Of a stretch of DNA of 64,000 nt, positions 44,700 through 54,117 are shown piece after piece. The position numbers and the translations under genes are program-made. The notes under the pieces were generated by a model that worked only from the letters and a program-made list of their open reading frames with translations, did not search any database and had not been told where the DNA came from. This DNA is from Kitasatospora sp040298565. Its GTDB lineage: Bacteria; Actinomycetota; Actinomycetes; Streptomycetales; Streptomycetaceae. Numbering within the stretch: the first letter of the stretch is position 1; each line of letters starts with the position of its first letter. The DNA lies in assembly GCF_040298565.1 (NCBI RefSeq), contig NZ_JBEPAK010000002.1, positions 1 to 64,000 on the forward strand. Reading direction: 5' to 3'.

Positions 44700-46502
44700 A
44701 TGGTGGAGTCCGGCGGTGCGGCGGAGTTCGACTACGACGTGGTCGTGGTCGGGTCCGGCTTCGGCGGTTCGGTCGCGGCGCTGAGGTTGTCCGAGAAGGG
44801 CTACCGGGTCGCCGTCCTGGAGGCCGGGCGGCGCTTCGAGCGGGACGAACTGCCGCGGAACTCCTGGGACCTGCCGAACTACCTGTGGGCGCCGCAGCTC
44901 GGGCTGTACGGCATCCAGCGGATCCACCTGCTGGCCAACGTGCTGATCCTGGCCGGCGCCGGGGTCGGCGGCGGCTCGCTGAACTACGCCAACACCCTGT
45001 ACGTCCCGCCGAAGGCGTTCTTCGAGGACCGGCAGTGGCGCCACATCACGGACTGGCAGCAGGAGTTGGCGCCGTTCTACGACCAGGCGCAGCGGATGCT
45101 CGGGGTCCGGCTCAACCCGACCGTCACCCCCTCGGACGTGCACCTCAAGGCGGCCGCCGAGCGGATGGGCGTCGGCGACACCTTCCACATGGCACCGGTC
45201 GGCGTGTTCTTCGGTGATGGCGAGGACGCCGGGGGCGCCGCCAAGGCGGCGCCCGGGGAGGAGGTCGCCGACCCGTACTTCGGCGGCGCCGGCCCGGCCC
45301 GCAAGGCCTGCGTGGAGTGCGGCGAGTGCATGACCGGCTGCCGGCACGGTGCCAAGAACATGCTCACCGAGAACTACCTGTACCTGGCCGAGCGACTGGG
45401 TGCCGAGATCCACCCGCTCACCACGGTGGCCCGGATCCGCGAGCAGGCCGACAGCCGCGGGAACGCCGGCTACGCCGTGGACGTGCGCCGTACCGACTCC
45501 CGCTCCAGGACGGACCGCGTGAAGGCGGGCGCGCGGACGATCACCGCCGCCCGGGTCGTCGTCGCGGCCGGCACCTACGGCACCCAGTCGCTGCTGCACC
45601 GGATGCGCGACGCCGGCCACCTGCCCCGCATCTCCGCCCGGCTCGGCGAGCTGACCCGCACCAACTCCGAGGCCCTGGTGGGCGCGCAGACCACCGACCG
45701 GCGCTACGGCGCCAAGGCGGACTTCACCAAGGGCGTCGCGATCACCTCCTCGATCCACCCCGACGCCAACACCCACATCGAGCCGGTCCGCTACGGCAAG
45801 GGCTCCAACGCGATGGGTGCGCTGTCCATCGCGCAGGTCAAGGGCGGCGGGAAGGTCCCGCGCTGGCTGCGCTACCTGGGCAACTCGGTGCTCCACCCGG
45901 TGACCTTCGCCCGTTCGATGAACCAGCGCGGCTGGTCCGAGAAGACGATCATCGGCCTGGTGATGCAGTCGCTGGACAACTCGATCACCGTCTCGCTCAA
46001 GAAGGGCCCGATCGGCAAGCCCCGGCTCACCTCGACCCAGGGCCACGGCACCCCCAACCCCACCTGGATCCCGGCCGCCGAGAAGGGCGCCCAGGCGCTG
46101 GCGGACGAGATCAACGGCTTCCCGGGCAGCACCGTCGGCGAGATCTTCGACATCCCGATGACCGCCCACTTCCTCGGCGGCTGCCCGATCGGCGACGCGC
46201 CCGAGACCGGCGTGGTCGACCCGTACCACCGGCTGTACGGGCACCCCGGGATCAGCGTGGTGGACGGCGCGGCCGTTTCCGCCAACCTCGGTGTCAACCC
46301 CTCGCTCACCATCACCGCGCAGGCCGAGCGCGCCATGTCGATGTGGCCGAACAAGGGCGAGGAGGACCCGCGCCCCGCCCCCGGCGAGGCGTACCGGCCC
46401 GTCCCCGCCGTCGCGCCGGTGCGGCCGGCCGTACCCGAGGGCGCGTTCGGCGCGCTGCGGCTGCCGCTGCTGCCCGTCCCGGAGGTGCCGAAGAAGCGCT
46501 GA
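44700..46502 (+). CDS. GMC-family FAD oxidoreductase with four-Cys motif
   Basis: A 600-aa flavoprotein of the cholesterol-oxidase-like GMC group. The FAD dinucleotide fold is VVVVGSGFGGSVAALRL (14-30), with LAGAGVGGGSLNYAN in the FAD-binding loop and a C-terminal PMTAHFLGGCPIGDAP...ISVVDGAAVSANLGVNPSLTITAQAERA block containing the catalytic His-Asn pair. An insert at about 203-220 reads CVECGECMTGCRHGAKN, a ferredoxin-like cysteine arrangement. ATG 44700 has GAAGGAG nine bases upstream. It may be co-transcribed with the aldehyde dehydrogenase; its substrate is unknown. Confidence 0.85.
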   Translation: MVESGGAAEFDYDVVVVGSGFGGSVAALRLSEKGYRVAVLEAGRRFERDELPRNSWDLPNYLWAPQLGLYGIQRIHLLANVLILAGAGVGGGSLNYANTLYVPPKAFFEDRQWRHITDWQQELAPFYDQAQRMLGVRLNPTVTPSDVHLKAAAERMGVGDTFHMAPVGVFFGDGEDAGGAAKAAPGEEVADPYFGGAGPARKACVECGECMTGCRHGAKNMLTENYLYLAERLGAEIHPLTTVARIREQADSRGNAGYAVDVRRTDSRSRTDRVKAGARTITAARVVVAAGTYGTQSLLHRMRDAGHLPRISARLGELTRTNSEALVGAQTTDRRYGAKADFTKGVAITSSIHPDANTHIEPVRYGKGSNAMGALSIAQVKGGGKVPRWLRYLGNSVLHPVTFARSMNQRGWSEKTIIGLVMQSLDNSITVSLKKGPIGKPRLTSTQGHGTPNPTWIPAAEKGAQALADEINGFPGSTVGEIFDIPMTAHFLGGCPIGDAPETGVVDPYHRLYGHPGISVVDGAAVSANLGVNPSLTITAQAERAMSMWPNKGEEDPRPAPGEAYRPVPAVAPVRPAVPEGAFGALRLPLLPVPEVPKKR

Positions 46503-46567
46503 TCGTGACGGCGGGCCGGCCCCGGAGCCCGTCGGTTCGTGGCCAACCCGCCCACGGGCCAACACGG

Positions 46568-46597
46568 TTGACAGCCGTTCGGGTCCGATGGGATAAA
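46568..46597 (+). promoter_or_regulatory. Promoter of the streptophobe-type gene
   Basis: TTGACA (46568-46573) and GATAAA (46592-46597) with an 18-base spacer. A perfect CCCTGG/CCAGGG hairpin with a GGGA loop (46604-46619) lies at the predicted transcript start. Confidence 0.55.
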
Positions 46598-46646
46598 CGG
46601 GCTCCCTGGGGGACCAGGGACTCGTCGAGCGGGGGGAACACGGTCC

Positions 46647-48572
46647 ATGGCCAACTGCGCATCGTGTGGCGCGACTTCGGCGGAGGGGGCGCCCGCCTGC
46701 GGCTCGTGCGGCCGACCGTCGGCACCCCCGCCTCCGCCCCCGGCCCCGCCGTCGCCCCAGGCCCCGCCTCCGCCCCAGGCCCCGGCCGCGGTACCGCCGC
46801 CTCCGCCCCAGGCCCCGGCCGCGGTGCCACCGTCGGCGCCCGGGTACGGGCCGCACCCCGGCCCGCCGCCCGGCGACCACCCGCAGCCCGCCCCGGGCGC
46901 CGGGTACCCGCCGGCCGGCGGCCCGCCCCCGGTGGGCCGCTGGGGTGCCGGCGTCCCGTACGAGGAGCCCAAGCGGCTGCTCGTCGGACCGGGCTGGCGC
47001 CCGGCCTTCCTGGCGGCCGTCGCCCCGACGCTGGTCCTGCTGCTGACGGCGCTGATCGTGGCCGTCCCCAGCGGCTACACCTATGACGGCGCCTTCCCCG
47101 CGCCCGACTTCGGCGAGCGCTTCTGCGGGGCGCTGTCCCTGGCCCTGAACGCGCTCGGCGCGCCGTTCCGGCTCGGTTACCAGAACCCGCTCTCCAGGAG
47201 CCGCTCGGAGGGCATGGCCATCACCCTCTGGACGGTGCCGCTGACCGTCACCGTCCTGTGGTGCCTGGCGCTCTGGCTCGGTCTGCGGGCCGGGCTGCGC
47301 CGGCGCAGGGCCGACGGCTCCCAGCTGACCCGCGCCCAGGCGGCCGGCGAGGCCCTGCGCACCGCCGCGGTCCTCGGCGTCGCCGCGCTGCTGCTCGGGC
47401 TGCTCGGCAGCACCAGCTGGCAGCCCGGCGGCCGCGGGCTCGACTCCGACTACTACGGCACCGGCGCCACCAGCCTGGGCAAGTCGACCTTCACCGCGGA
47501 CTCCGGCTGGCTGTGGGCGGTCGGCTGGGCCGCCGTGCTGGGCGGGCTGCTGGCCTTCGCCGTGTACGGCACCGACGCGTTGCGCTGGGCCGCCTGGCGG
47601 AGCCGGGCCGTGCGCGGCTGGGCGGTGGCCGCGCTGACCGCGGGCCGGGCGCTGGCGCTGACCGTCGCCGTGGCCTCGGTGACGGGCTTCGTGCTGGTCG
47701 CGGTCAACAGCGGCAACGGCTCGGTGACGGCGGGCTCGCTGGCCTTCCTGCCGAACCTCGGCCTGGTCCTGCTGGGCATCGGCTCGGGCGCGACCTTCCG
47801 CAGCCGCAGCGACCTCGGCGGGGAGGTGTCGGACTGGCCCGGCCGGGGCGGCGACAGCAGCGAGTTCTCCTTCTTCGACCTGCACGACCAGAGCGCCGAC
47901 TGGCGCTGGACCGGCCTGCTGGCGCTGGCCTCGGCGGGCTTCCTCGGCTGGGCGGCCTACCGGCGGCGGCTGGACACCGCCGACCGGCTGCGGCTGGCGG
48001 CCGTGTACGCCGGGGTGCTCACCCTGCTCTCGGCGGTGTCCGGCGCACTGATGACCACGTCGATGTCGTACGCGACGCCGGCGGTCCAGGGCTGGGGCGG
48101 TTCGGGCAGCCGGACCACCTCGCAGGAGACCGCCGTGGCCCTGTCGTTCCCGAGCGTGCTGGTCGCCGCCGCGGTCTGGGCGGTGGTCGGCGCGCTGGTG
48201 GTGCCCGCGCTGTTGTCGGCCCTCGGGGCCCGGGGCCCGGTCGTCGAGCCCGCCTCCGGCACCGCGCCGTACGGGCCCTACGGCGCCGTGCCGCCGCAGG
48301 CGCCGTACCCCGCGGGTCCGGCGTACGGCGCCCCGCCGCCGGCCGTCCCGCCGCAGGGCCCCGTCCCGTCCCAGGGCCCTGCCCTGCCGCCCGCGCTGCC
48401 GCCCGTCACGCCGCCGGCGCCGCCGGCCGCTCCGCAGGACGTGGTGCCGGGTGTCCCCGGGACCGCGGTGAGCGAGGTGATCGGCTCGCACGAGGCGCCG
48501 CCGACCCCCGCCGCCGCGCCCCCGCCGGCCGAGGAGCCGGTCGACCCGAGCGTCTGGCGCAAGCAGCCGTGA
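46647..48572 (+). CDS. Streptophobe-type polytopic membrane protein with zinc ribbon
   Basis: A 641-aa protein. It begins with a zinc ribbon (CASC at 4-7 and CGSC at 18-21), then a Pro-rich linker to about residue 105, then at least eight hydrophobic helices spread over about 115-530, and a second Pro/Ala-rich tail ending VDPSVWRKQP. This architecture and the streptomycete context fit the family named streptophobe, which has no known function. ATG 46647 follows GGGGGGAACACGG. The extracytoplasmic part between helices contains a Gly/Ser/Asp-rich loop (about 385-420). Confidence 0.75.
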   Translation: MANCASCGATSAEGAPACGSCGRPSAPPPPPPAPPSPQAPPPPQAPAAVPPPPPQAPAAVPPSAPGYGPHPGPPPGDHPQPAPGAGYPPAGGPPPVGRWGAGVPYEEPKRLLVGPGWRPAFLAAVAPTLVLLLTALIVAVPSGYTYDGAFPAPDFGERFCGALSLALNALGAPFRLGYQNPLSRSRSEGMAITLWTVPLTVTVLWCLALWLGLRAGLRRRRADGSQLTRAQAAGEALRTAAVLGVAALLLGLLGSTSWQPGGRGLDSDYYGTGATSLGKSTFTADSGWLWAVGWAAVLGGLLAFAVYGTDALRWAAWRSRAVRGWAVAALTAGRALALTVAVASVTGFVLVAVNSGNGSVTAGSLAFLPNLGLVLLGIGSGATFRSRSDLGGEVSDWPGRGGDSSEFSFFDLHDQSADWRWTGLLALASAGFLGWAAYRRRLDTADRLRLAAVYAGVLTLLSAVSGALMTTSMSYATPAVQGWGGSGSRTTSQETAVALSFPSVLVAAAVWAVVGALVVPALLSALGARGPVVEPASGTAPYGPYGAVPPQAPYPAGPAYGAPPPAVPPQGPVPSQGPALPPALPPVTPPAPPAAPQDVVPGVPGTAVSEVIGSHEAPPTPAAAPPPAEEPVDPSVWRKQP

Positions 48573-48652
48573 CGCCACCGGGCCGGGTGGGCGGGGCCGC
48601 GGACCCGGCCCCACCGCCCGGTCCGGGATGTCCAACGAATCGCCTGATCCGT

Positions 48653-48658
48653 TAATGT
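48653..48658 (+). promoter_or_regulatory. Leaderless -10 of the acyltransferase gene
   Basis: TAATGT ends seven bases before GTG 48666 and ten before ATG 48669. No ribosome site is present. Confidence 0.4.
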
Positions 48659-48665
48659 CCCGCGA

Positions 48666-50069
48666 GTGATGCGAATCCGACAACTCCTCACCCCGCTCGC
48701 GGCCCGTCGCTCCCGTGGCGCCGCTGCCGGCGCCGCCCAGTCCAGGCTCGGCTGGCTCGACGCCGTGCGCGGGATCGCCGCGTTCGCGGTCGTCCTCCAG
48801 CACTTCGACATCTGGCGGCTGGTGCCCTGGGGCAACGAGGTCTGGGTCCACTTCGACTTCGGCCTCTACGGCGTGATGACGTTCTTCCTGGTGAGCGGCT
48901 ACATCATCCCGGCCTCGCTGGAGCGGCGTGGCGACGTCCGGGCGTTCTGGCTCGGCCGGATCTTCCGCATCCACCCGGCGCTGATCGTGACGATCGTGAT
49001 CTGCCTGCTGACGCTGCCGGACGAGCACATGCCCGTGCTGCTCCTCAACGTGCCGCACGTGCCGACCGTGCTGACGGCGAACGCCATGATGCTCCAGGAC
49101 ATGCTCGGCCAGCCGAACTCGCTGCGGGTGATGTGGACCCTCTCCTTCGAGATGGTCTTCTACTTCATGGTCACCGCCCTGTTCGTGCGCGGCTGGCACC
49201 GCCGGACCAGCGGGATCGCGGTCGGGCTCGCCGCCGGCGCCCTGCTGCTGGGGGTCACCCTCACCCAGCACGGGCTGTCCACCGGCCCGGCGGCGACCAC
49301 CCACCTGGTGATGGCGGTCGCCCTGCTGGTGGGCTCGGCCCTCGTCTTCATCATGACCGGCCGGACCGAGCTGGTCCGCACCGGTGCGCTGCTACTCGGC
49401 GTCGTCGGCGTGGTGCTGGCCTTCCAGAACGGCCGGGCGATCGGCTTCGAGACCTTCATGGTCTTCGCGACGATGTTCGCCGGCACCGTGGTCTACCGGG
49501 CGGAGAACGGCCAGATCGACCGGCTCCAGGGGTGGCTCGTCTGCGGGTTCGTCGTCGCCGCCGGCGCCCTCGTGGGGTGGCTGTACAACCGGGGCGCCAA
49601 CGCCGAGGCGACCTGGACCTCGGGCTGGATGGCCTGGTGCAACTCCTACGTGCTGGCCTGGGCCACCTTCGGCGTCGCCATGCTGTTCCGCAAGCGCCGG
49701 TTCCCGCGGCCGCTGACCTGGCTCGGTGCCATCAGTTTCTCGATGTACCTGGTGCACGTCCCGGTGCTGTACGCGGTGGACGGCCCGCTCCTGACCCACC
49801 CGACGGTGGCCAGCCCCGCCTCCCAGAAGGTCGTCTGGGTGCTCGGCTACCTGGCCTGCGTCCTGGTGGCCAGCCAGCTGCTCTACACGCTGGTCGAGAT
49901 GCCGATGCAGAAGCTCGGCCGCAAGGTGATCAAGCGGCTGAACGCGTTCGACGCGCGCCGGGCCGAAGCCGTGGCCCTGGCCGCGACCGTGGCCGCCGCG
50001 GTGCCCGCGGCCCGGGCGGAGGGCGAGGGGCCCGAGCGGGAGCAGCAGGAGCCGGTCCTGACCCGCTGA
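48666..50069 (+). CDS. Acyltransferase-3 family membrane protein
   Basis: A 467-aa membrane acyltransferase of the OafA/NodX-like group, which O-acylates glycans or lipids. The family start WLDAVRGIAAFAVVLQHF (with the conserved His) and GVMTFFLVSGYIIPASLERRG are clear, followed by FRIHPALIV and about ten hydrophobic helices, ending with a charged cytoplasmic tail. GTG 48666 and ATG 48669 are adjacent alternatives; the -10 spacing fits the GTG. The acceptor is not deducible; it could be a wall polymer or secreted metabolite. A strong terminator follows. Confidence 0.88.
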   Translation: MMRIRQLLTPLAARRSRGAAAGAAQSRLGWLDAVRGIAAFAVVLQHFDIWRLVPWGNEVWVHFDFGLYGVMTFFLVSGYIIPASLERRGDVRAFWLGRIFRIHPALIVTIVICLLTLPDEHMPVLLLNVPHVPTVLTANAMMLQDMLGQPNSLRVMWTLSFEMVFYFMVTALFVRGWHRRTSGIAVGLAAGALLLGVTLTQHGLSTGPAATTHLVMAVALLVGSALVFIMTGRTELVRTGALLLGVVGVVLAFQNGRAIGFETFMVFATMFAGTVVYRAENGQIDRLQGWLVCGFVVAAGALVGWLYNRGANAEATWTSGWMAWCNSYVLAWATFGVAMLFRKRRFPRPLTWLGAISFSMYLVHVPVLYAVDGPLLTHPTVASPASQKVVWVLGYLACVLVASQLLYTLVEMPMQKLGRKVIKRLNAFDARRAEAVALAATVAAAVPAARAEGEGPEREQQEPVLTR

Positions 50070-50095
50070 CCGTCCGGCGCCGGTGGCGGAAAGGG

Positions 50096-50127
50096 CAAAG
50101 GGCCCCGCGGGGGAACGGGGCCCTTTG
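50096..50127 (+). terminator. Terminator after the acyltransferase gene
   Basis: CAAAGGGCCCCG (50096-50107) and CGGGGCCCTTTG (50116-50127) are perfect 12-bp arms with an eight-base loop. Confidence 0.8.
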
Positions 50128-50618
50128 TCGCTCAGCACTGGCGTCAGGGCGGCGCCGGTGCTGGAGTGACGGCGCCGGGGGAGGAGCGCCGTCGTGTCGG
50201 TTGGTCCGGGGTCGCGTCCGTGTGCTCCGGCATGGGTGGCCGGCGCGGCGGGGCGCGCACGTCCGTGCGGCGGCGGGTCGGCGCCTGGCGTGCGCCGGGC
50301 CCGCGCTCACGGAGCGTGAAGTGAGGGCCGCTGTCGCCCCGGTGCGGGGCCACGGCGGGGACGGTGGTCCCGGTCTCCGCGATGTGCCTGCCGGCCGCCG
50401 GGAGAACCGTTCACACGGAGCATCGTGCTGGACGGAGGGCGTGCTCTGCAACCGGTTCGGCACACTTCGGTACGGCCCATTTACGGCGGACTCCGCTCCG
50501 AATGATCACGGTGAGTAGTGGTCGAAGCGGTTGCGGCGCACGGGGACGCGCGTAGCGGCGCGCGAGGGGTGAGGGGTGGTGCGCCCGGGGTGTGCCCGGA
50601 GTGAACCATCGGTGCGAC

Positions 50619-50650
50619 GGCCGGCCCCCGGGCGTCCCCGGGGGCCGGCC
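50619..50650. terminator. Perfect 14-bp hairpin in the guaA upstream gap
   Basis: GGCCGGCCCCCGGG (50619-50632) and CCCGGGGGCCGGCC (50637-50650) with a CGTC loop. It looks like a terminator but there is no annotated gene to end on either side. Confidence 0.55.
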
Positions 50651-50956
50651 GCCCCACCTGTCGGCCCAGTCGCGGCCGGGGTCGCTGTCCCCTGCTGGCC
50701 GGCCGCGGCACCCGCGCACGGTCCCACGGAACCGCGCTCCCCGGCCGGGCCGGGGCGGCGGCGCCTCGTGCGCCGGTGGACTGGGGTGAAGCTCCACGCG
50801 TGGTCGTGCAGCCCGTACGGCTGGTGCCCCCGGCGGGGGCGGAGCGGCGCGTCTGGCGGACGCGGCGCGGCCGTGCGGTCGTCAGAAGCAACGAACCGGG
50901 GGCCCGACCGGTCACGGTCCTTTGGACGGGCAGACGAGTGAAACCGGACAGCCCGG

Positions 50957-50962
50957 TAGAAT
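50957..50962 (+). promoter_or_regulatory. guaA -10 box
   Basis: TAGAAT is a consensus -10 about 95 bases before the guaA GTG; no good -35 is seen at 17-18 bases. The leader would be about 88 bases. Confidence 0.4.
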
Positions 50963-51056
50963 CGGAGTCCAGACACCCCACACCCGTCCGCCGCCGCAGC
51001 CCCTGCCGGGGCGCGGTTCAGCGCGACACCTCGATACCGCTGCCGGAAGGCCGTCT

Positions 51057-52653
<1,597 letters not shown>

Positions 52654-52678
52654 AACTCCGCACCGCTGAGCCGGTGCT

Positions 52679-52728
52679 GAACGGCCGCGCCGTCGTTCCC
52701 GTACAGGGGAGCGGCGGCGCGGCCGTTC
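52679..52728 (+). terminator. Terminator after guaA
   Basis: GAACGGCCGCGCCG (52679-52692) and CGGCGCGGCCGTTC (52715-52728) are perfect 14-bp arms, with an inner GTTCCC/GGGAGC stem, followed by GTTCCTCC. Confidence 0.8.
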
Positions 52729-52871
52729 GTTCCTCCGGGGCGGGAGCTCCTGCTCCCGGGTGGGGACCTCCCGCCCCCGGGGTGGGACCTCCCACCGAAA
52801 GCGAGCAGGAGCGGGCAGAATGCGGACCGGACCTGTCAGGGAGTGGCAGGCCGTGAAGGAAGGTGTGAGGG

Positions 52872-53900
52872 ATGTCGGAGGCCAGCAACTCCGTGGTGAC
52901 CGACGGGGACGCGTCCGGCCGGGCCGACCGGGCCGACCGGGCGGCCGAGCGACGGGCGTTCGCGTCCACGTACGCGCTGCTGCCGCTGCGGCTCTTCCTC
53001 GGCGTCACCTTCGTCTACGCGGCCCTGGACAAGCTCTCCGACGCCCACTTCCTGGCCGGCGCGGGCGATCCGGCCTCCTTCGTCTCCCAGACCCGGGCGG
53101 CCCGGGCCGGCGGCAGCCCGATCTCCTTCCTGCTCGGCCCGGCCCTCGACGCGCCCACCCTGTCCGCCCTCGCGATCGCCTTCGGCGAGCTGGCGGTCGG
53201 CCTCGGCACCCTGCTCGGCCTCTGGGGGCGGGTCGCGGCGCTCGGCGGCGCGCTGATCAACCTGAGCCTCTGGCTCACCGTCAGCTGGGGCGTCTCGCCG
53301 TACTACCTCGGCAACGACCTCGCCTACCTGATGGCCTGGACGCCGCTGCTGCTGGCCGGCACGCCGTACCTGTCGGTGGACGGCTACCTGGCCCGCCGGG
53401 CCCGGCGGGACCGCTCGCGCGGGCTGGCCGAGGACCACGTCAGGCGCCGGGCGCTGGTGGACGGCGGGATCGCGGCGGTCGCGATCGGCGGCGCCGGCCT
53501 GCTGGCCGGCTCGCTCACCCGGACCTTCGGCCGGAAGGACCAGGCCGCCCCCAAGCAGTCCGCGGCCCCGACCCCCGCCACGACGGCGCCGGCCCCCTCG
53601 GTGGCCGCGGCGAGCGTGCCCGTCGGCGGCTCGGCGCAGGTCAAGGACCCGGCCACCGGGGACGCCGTCTACATCGTGCAGCCCAAGGCCGGCCAGTACT
53701 GCGCCTTCTCCTCGGTCTGCACCCACTCCGGCTGCGCGGTGGACGCACCGAAGAACGGACAGCTGTACTGCCCGTGCCACGGCTCCCGGTTCGACGCCGC
53801 GACCGGCGCGGTGGTCAACGGGCCGGCGGTCAAACCGCTGCCCAGGTACGCCGTCCGCAAGGACGGCGACAAGCTGACCCTGGGCCCGCTGCAGAGCTGA
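52872..53900 (+). CDS. DoxX-Rieske fusion membrane protein
   Basis: A 342-aa protein with two parts. Residues about 35-185 form a DoxX-like four-helix membrane domain (LPLRLFLGVTFVYAALDKLSD and later helices). A basic RRRALVDGG segment and one more helix (about 198-215) resemble a Tat-type Rieske anchor, then an Ala/Pro linker leads to a Rieske [2Fe-2S] domain (about 255-340) with CTHSGC and CPCHGS, the high-potential, disulfide-containing type. Both cluster Cys-His pairs are intact. It probably passes electrons at the outer face of the membrane; partner and donor are unknown. Confidence 0.88.
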   Translation: MSEASNSVVTDGDASGRADRADRAAERRAFASTYALLPLRLFLGVTFVYAALDKLSDAHFLAGAGDPASFVSQTRAARAGGSPISFLLGPALDAPTLSALAIAFGELAVGLGTLLGLWGRVAALGGALINLSLWLTVSWGVSPYYLGNDLAYLMAWTPLLLAGTPYLSVDGYLARRARRDRSRGLAEDHVRRRALVDGGIAAVAIGGAGLLAGSLTRTFGRKDQAAPKQSAAPTPATTAPAPSVAAASVPVGGSAQVKDPATGDAVYIVQPKAGQYCAFSSVCTHSGCAVDAPKNGQLYCPCHGSRFDAATGAVVNGPAVKPLPRYAVRKDGDKLTLGPLQS

Positions 53901-53907
53901 GCACGGC

Positions 53908-54117
53908 TCAGCCGTCGCGGTCGGGCCGGTTGCGCCGGGCCACCGCGGCCACGGCGCCGGCCAGGCCGCCGACGCCCAGCACGATGAAGGCGACCGGGAC
54001 GACGATCCGCCCGTTCACCGTCCGGTCGTCGAGCGCCGCCACCAGGTAGAGCACGGCGATCGCGGTGAACAGGGCGCCCGCGATCAGCGAGAACAGGTCG
54101 AGCCGGTGCTTCCTCAC
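53908..54117 (-). CDS. Small two-helix membrane protein
   Basis: A 69-aa product with two hydrophobic segments (about 10-28 and 38-60) and a basic C-terminus RRNRPDRDG. Its GTG start at 54117 overlaps the stop of the upstream PspC gene by four bases, so it is translationally coupled to it. No family motif is recognised. It is convergent with the DoxX-Rieske gene seven bases away. Confidence 0.75.
   Translation of the reverse strand: MRKHRLDLFSLIAGALFTAIAVLYLVAALDDRTVNGRIVVPVAFIVLGVGGLAGAVAAVARRNRPDRDG

Larger units (their letters stand above)
50128..51056. other. Long gap upstream of guaA
   Basis: No convincing gene is found in about 930 bases. Several overlapping frames on both strands are open but have Pro/Arg-rich, low-complexity products, no ribosome sites and no domain pattern. 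The region holds a perfect 14-bp hairpin, listed separately, and the guaA -10 box. A decayed gene or an untranslated RNA is possible; nothing more can be supported. Confidence 0.5.

Noticed and set aside
44637..49304. A minus-strand open frame of about 1550 codons opposite the GMC oxidoreductase and streptophobe-type genes.
   Set aside because: Low-complexity Arg/Gly/His product and antisense to recognised genes.
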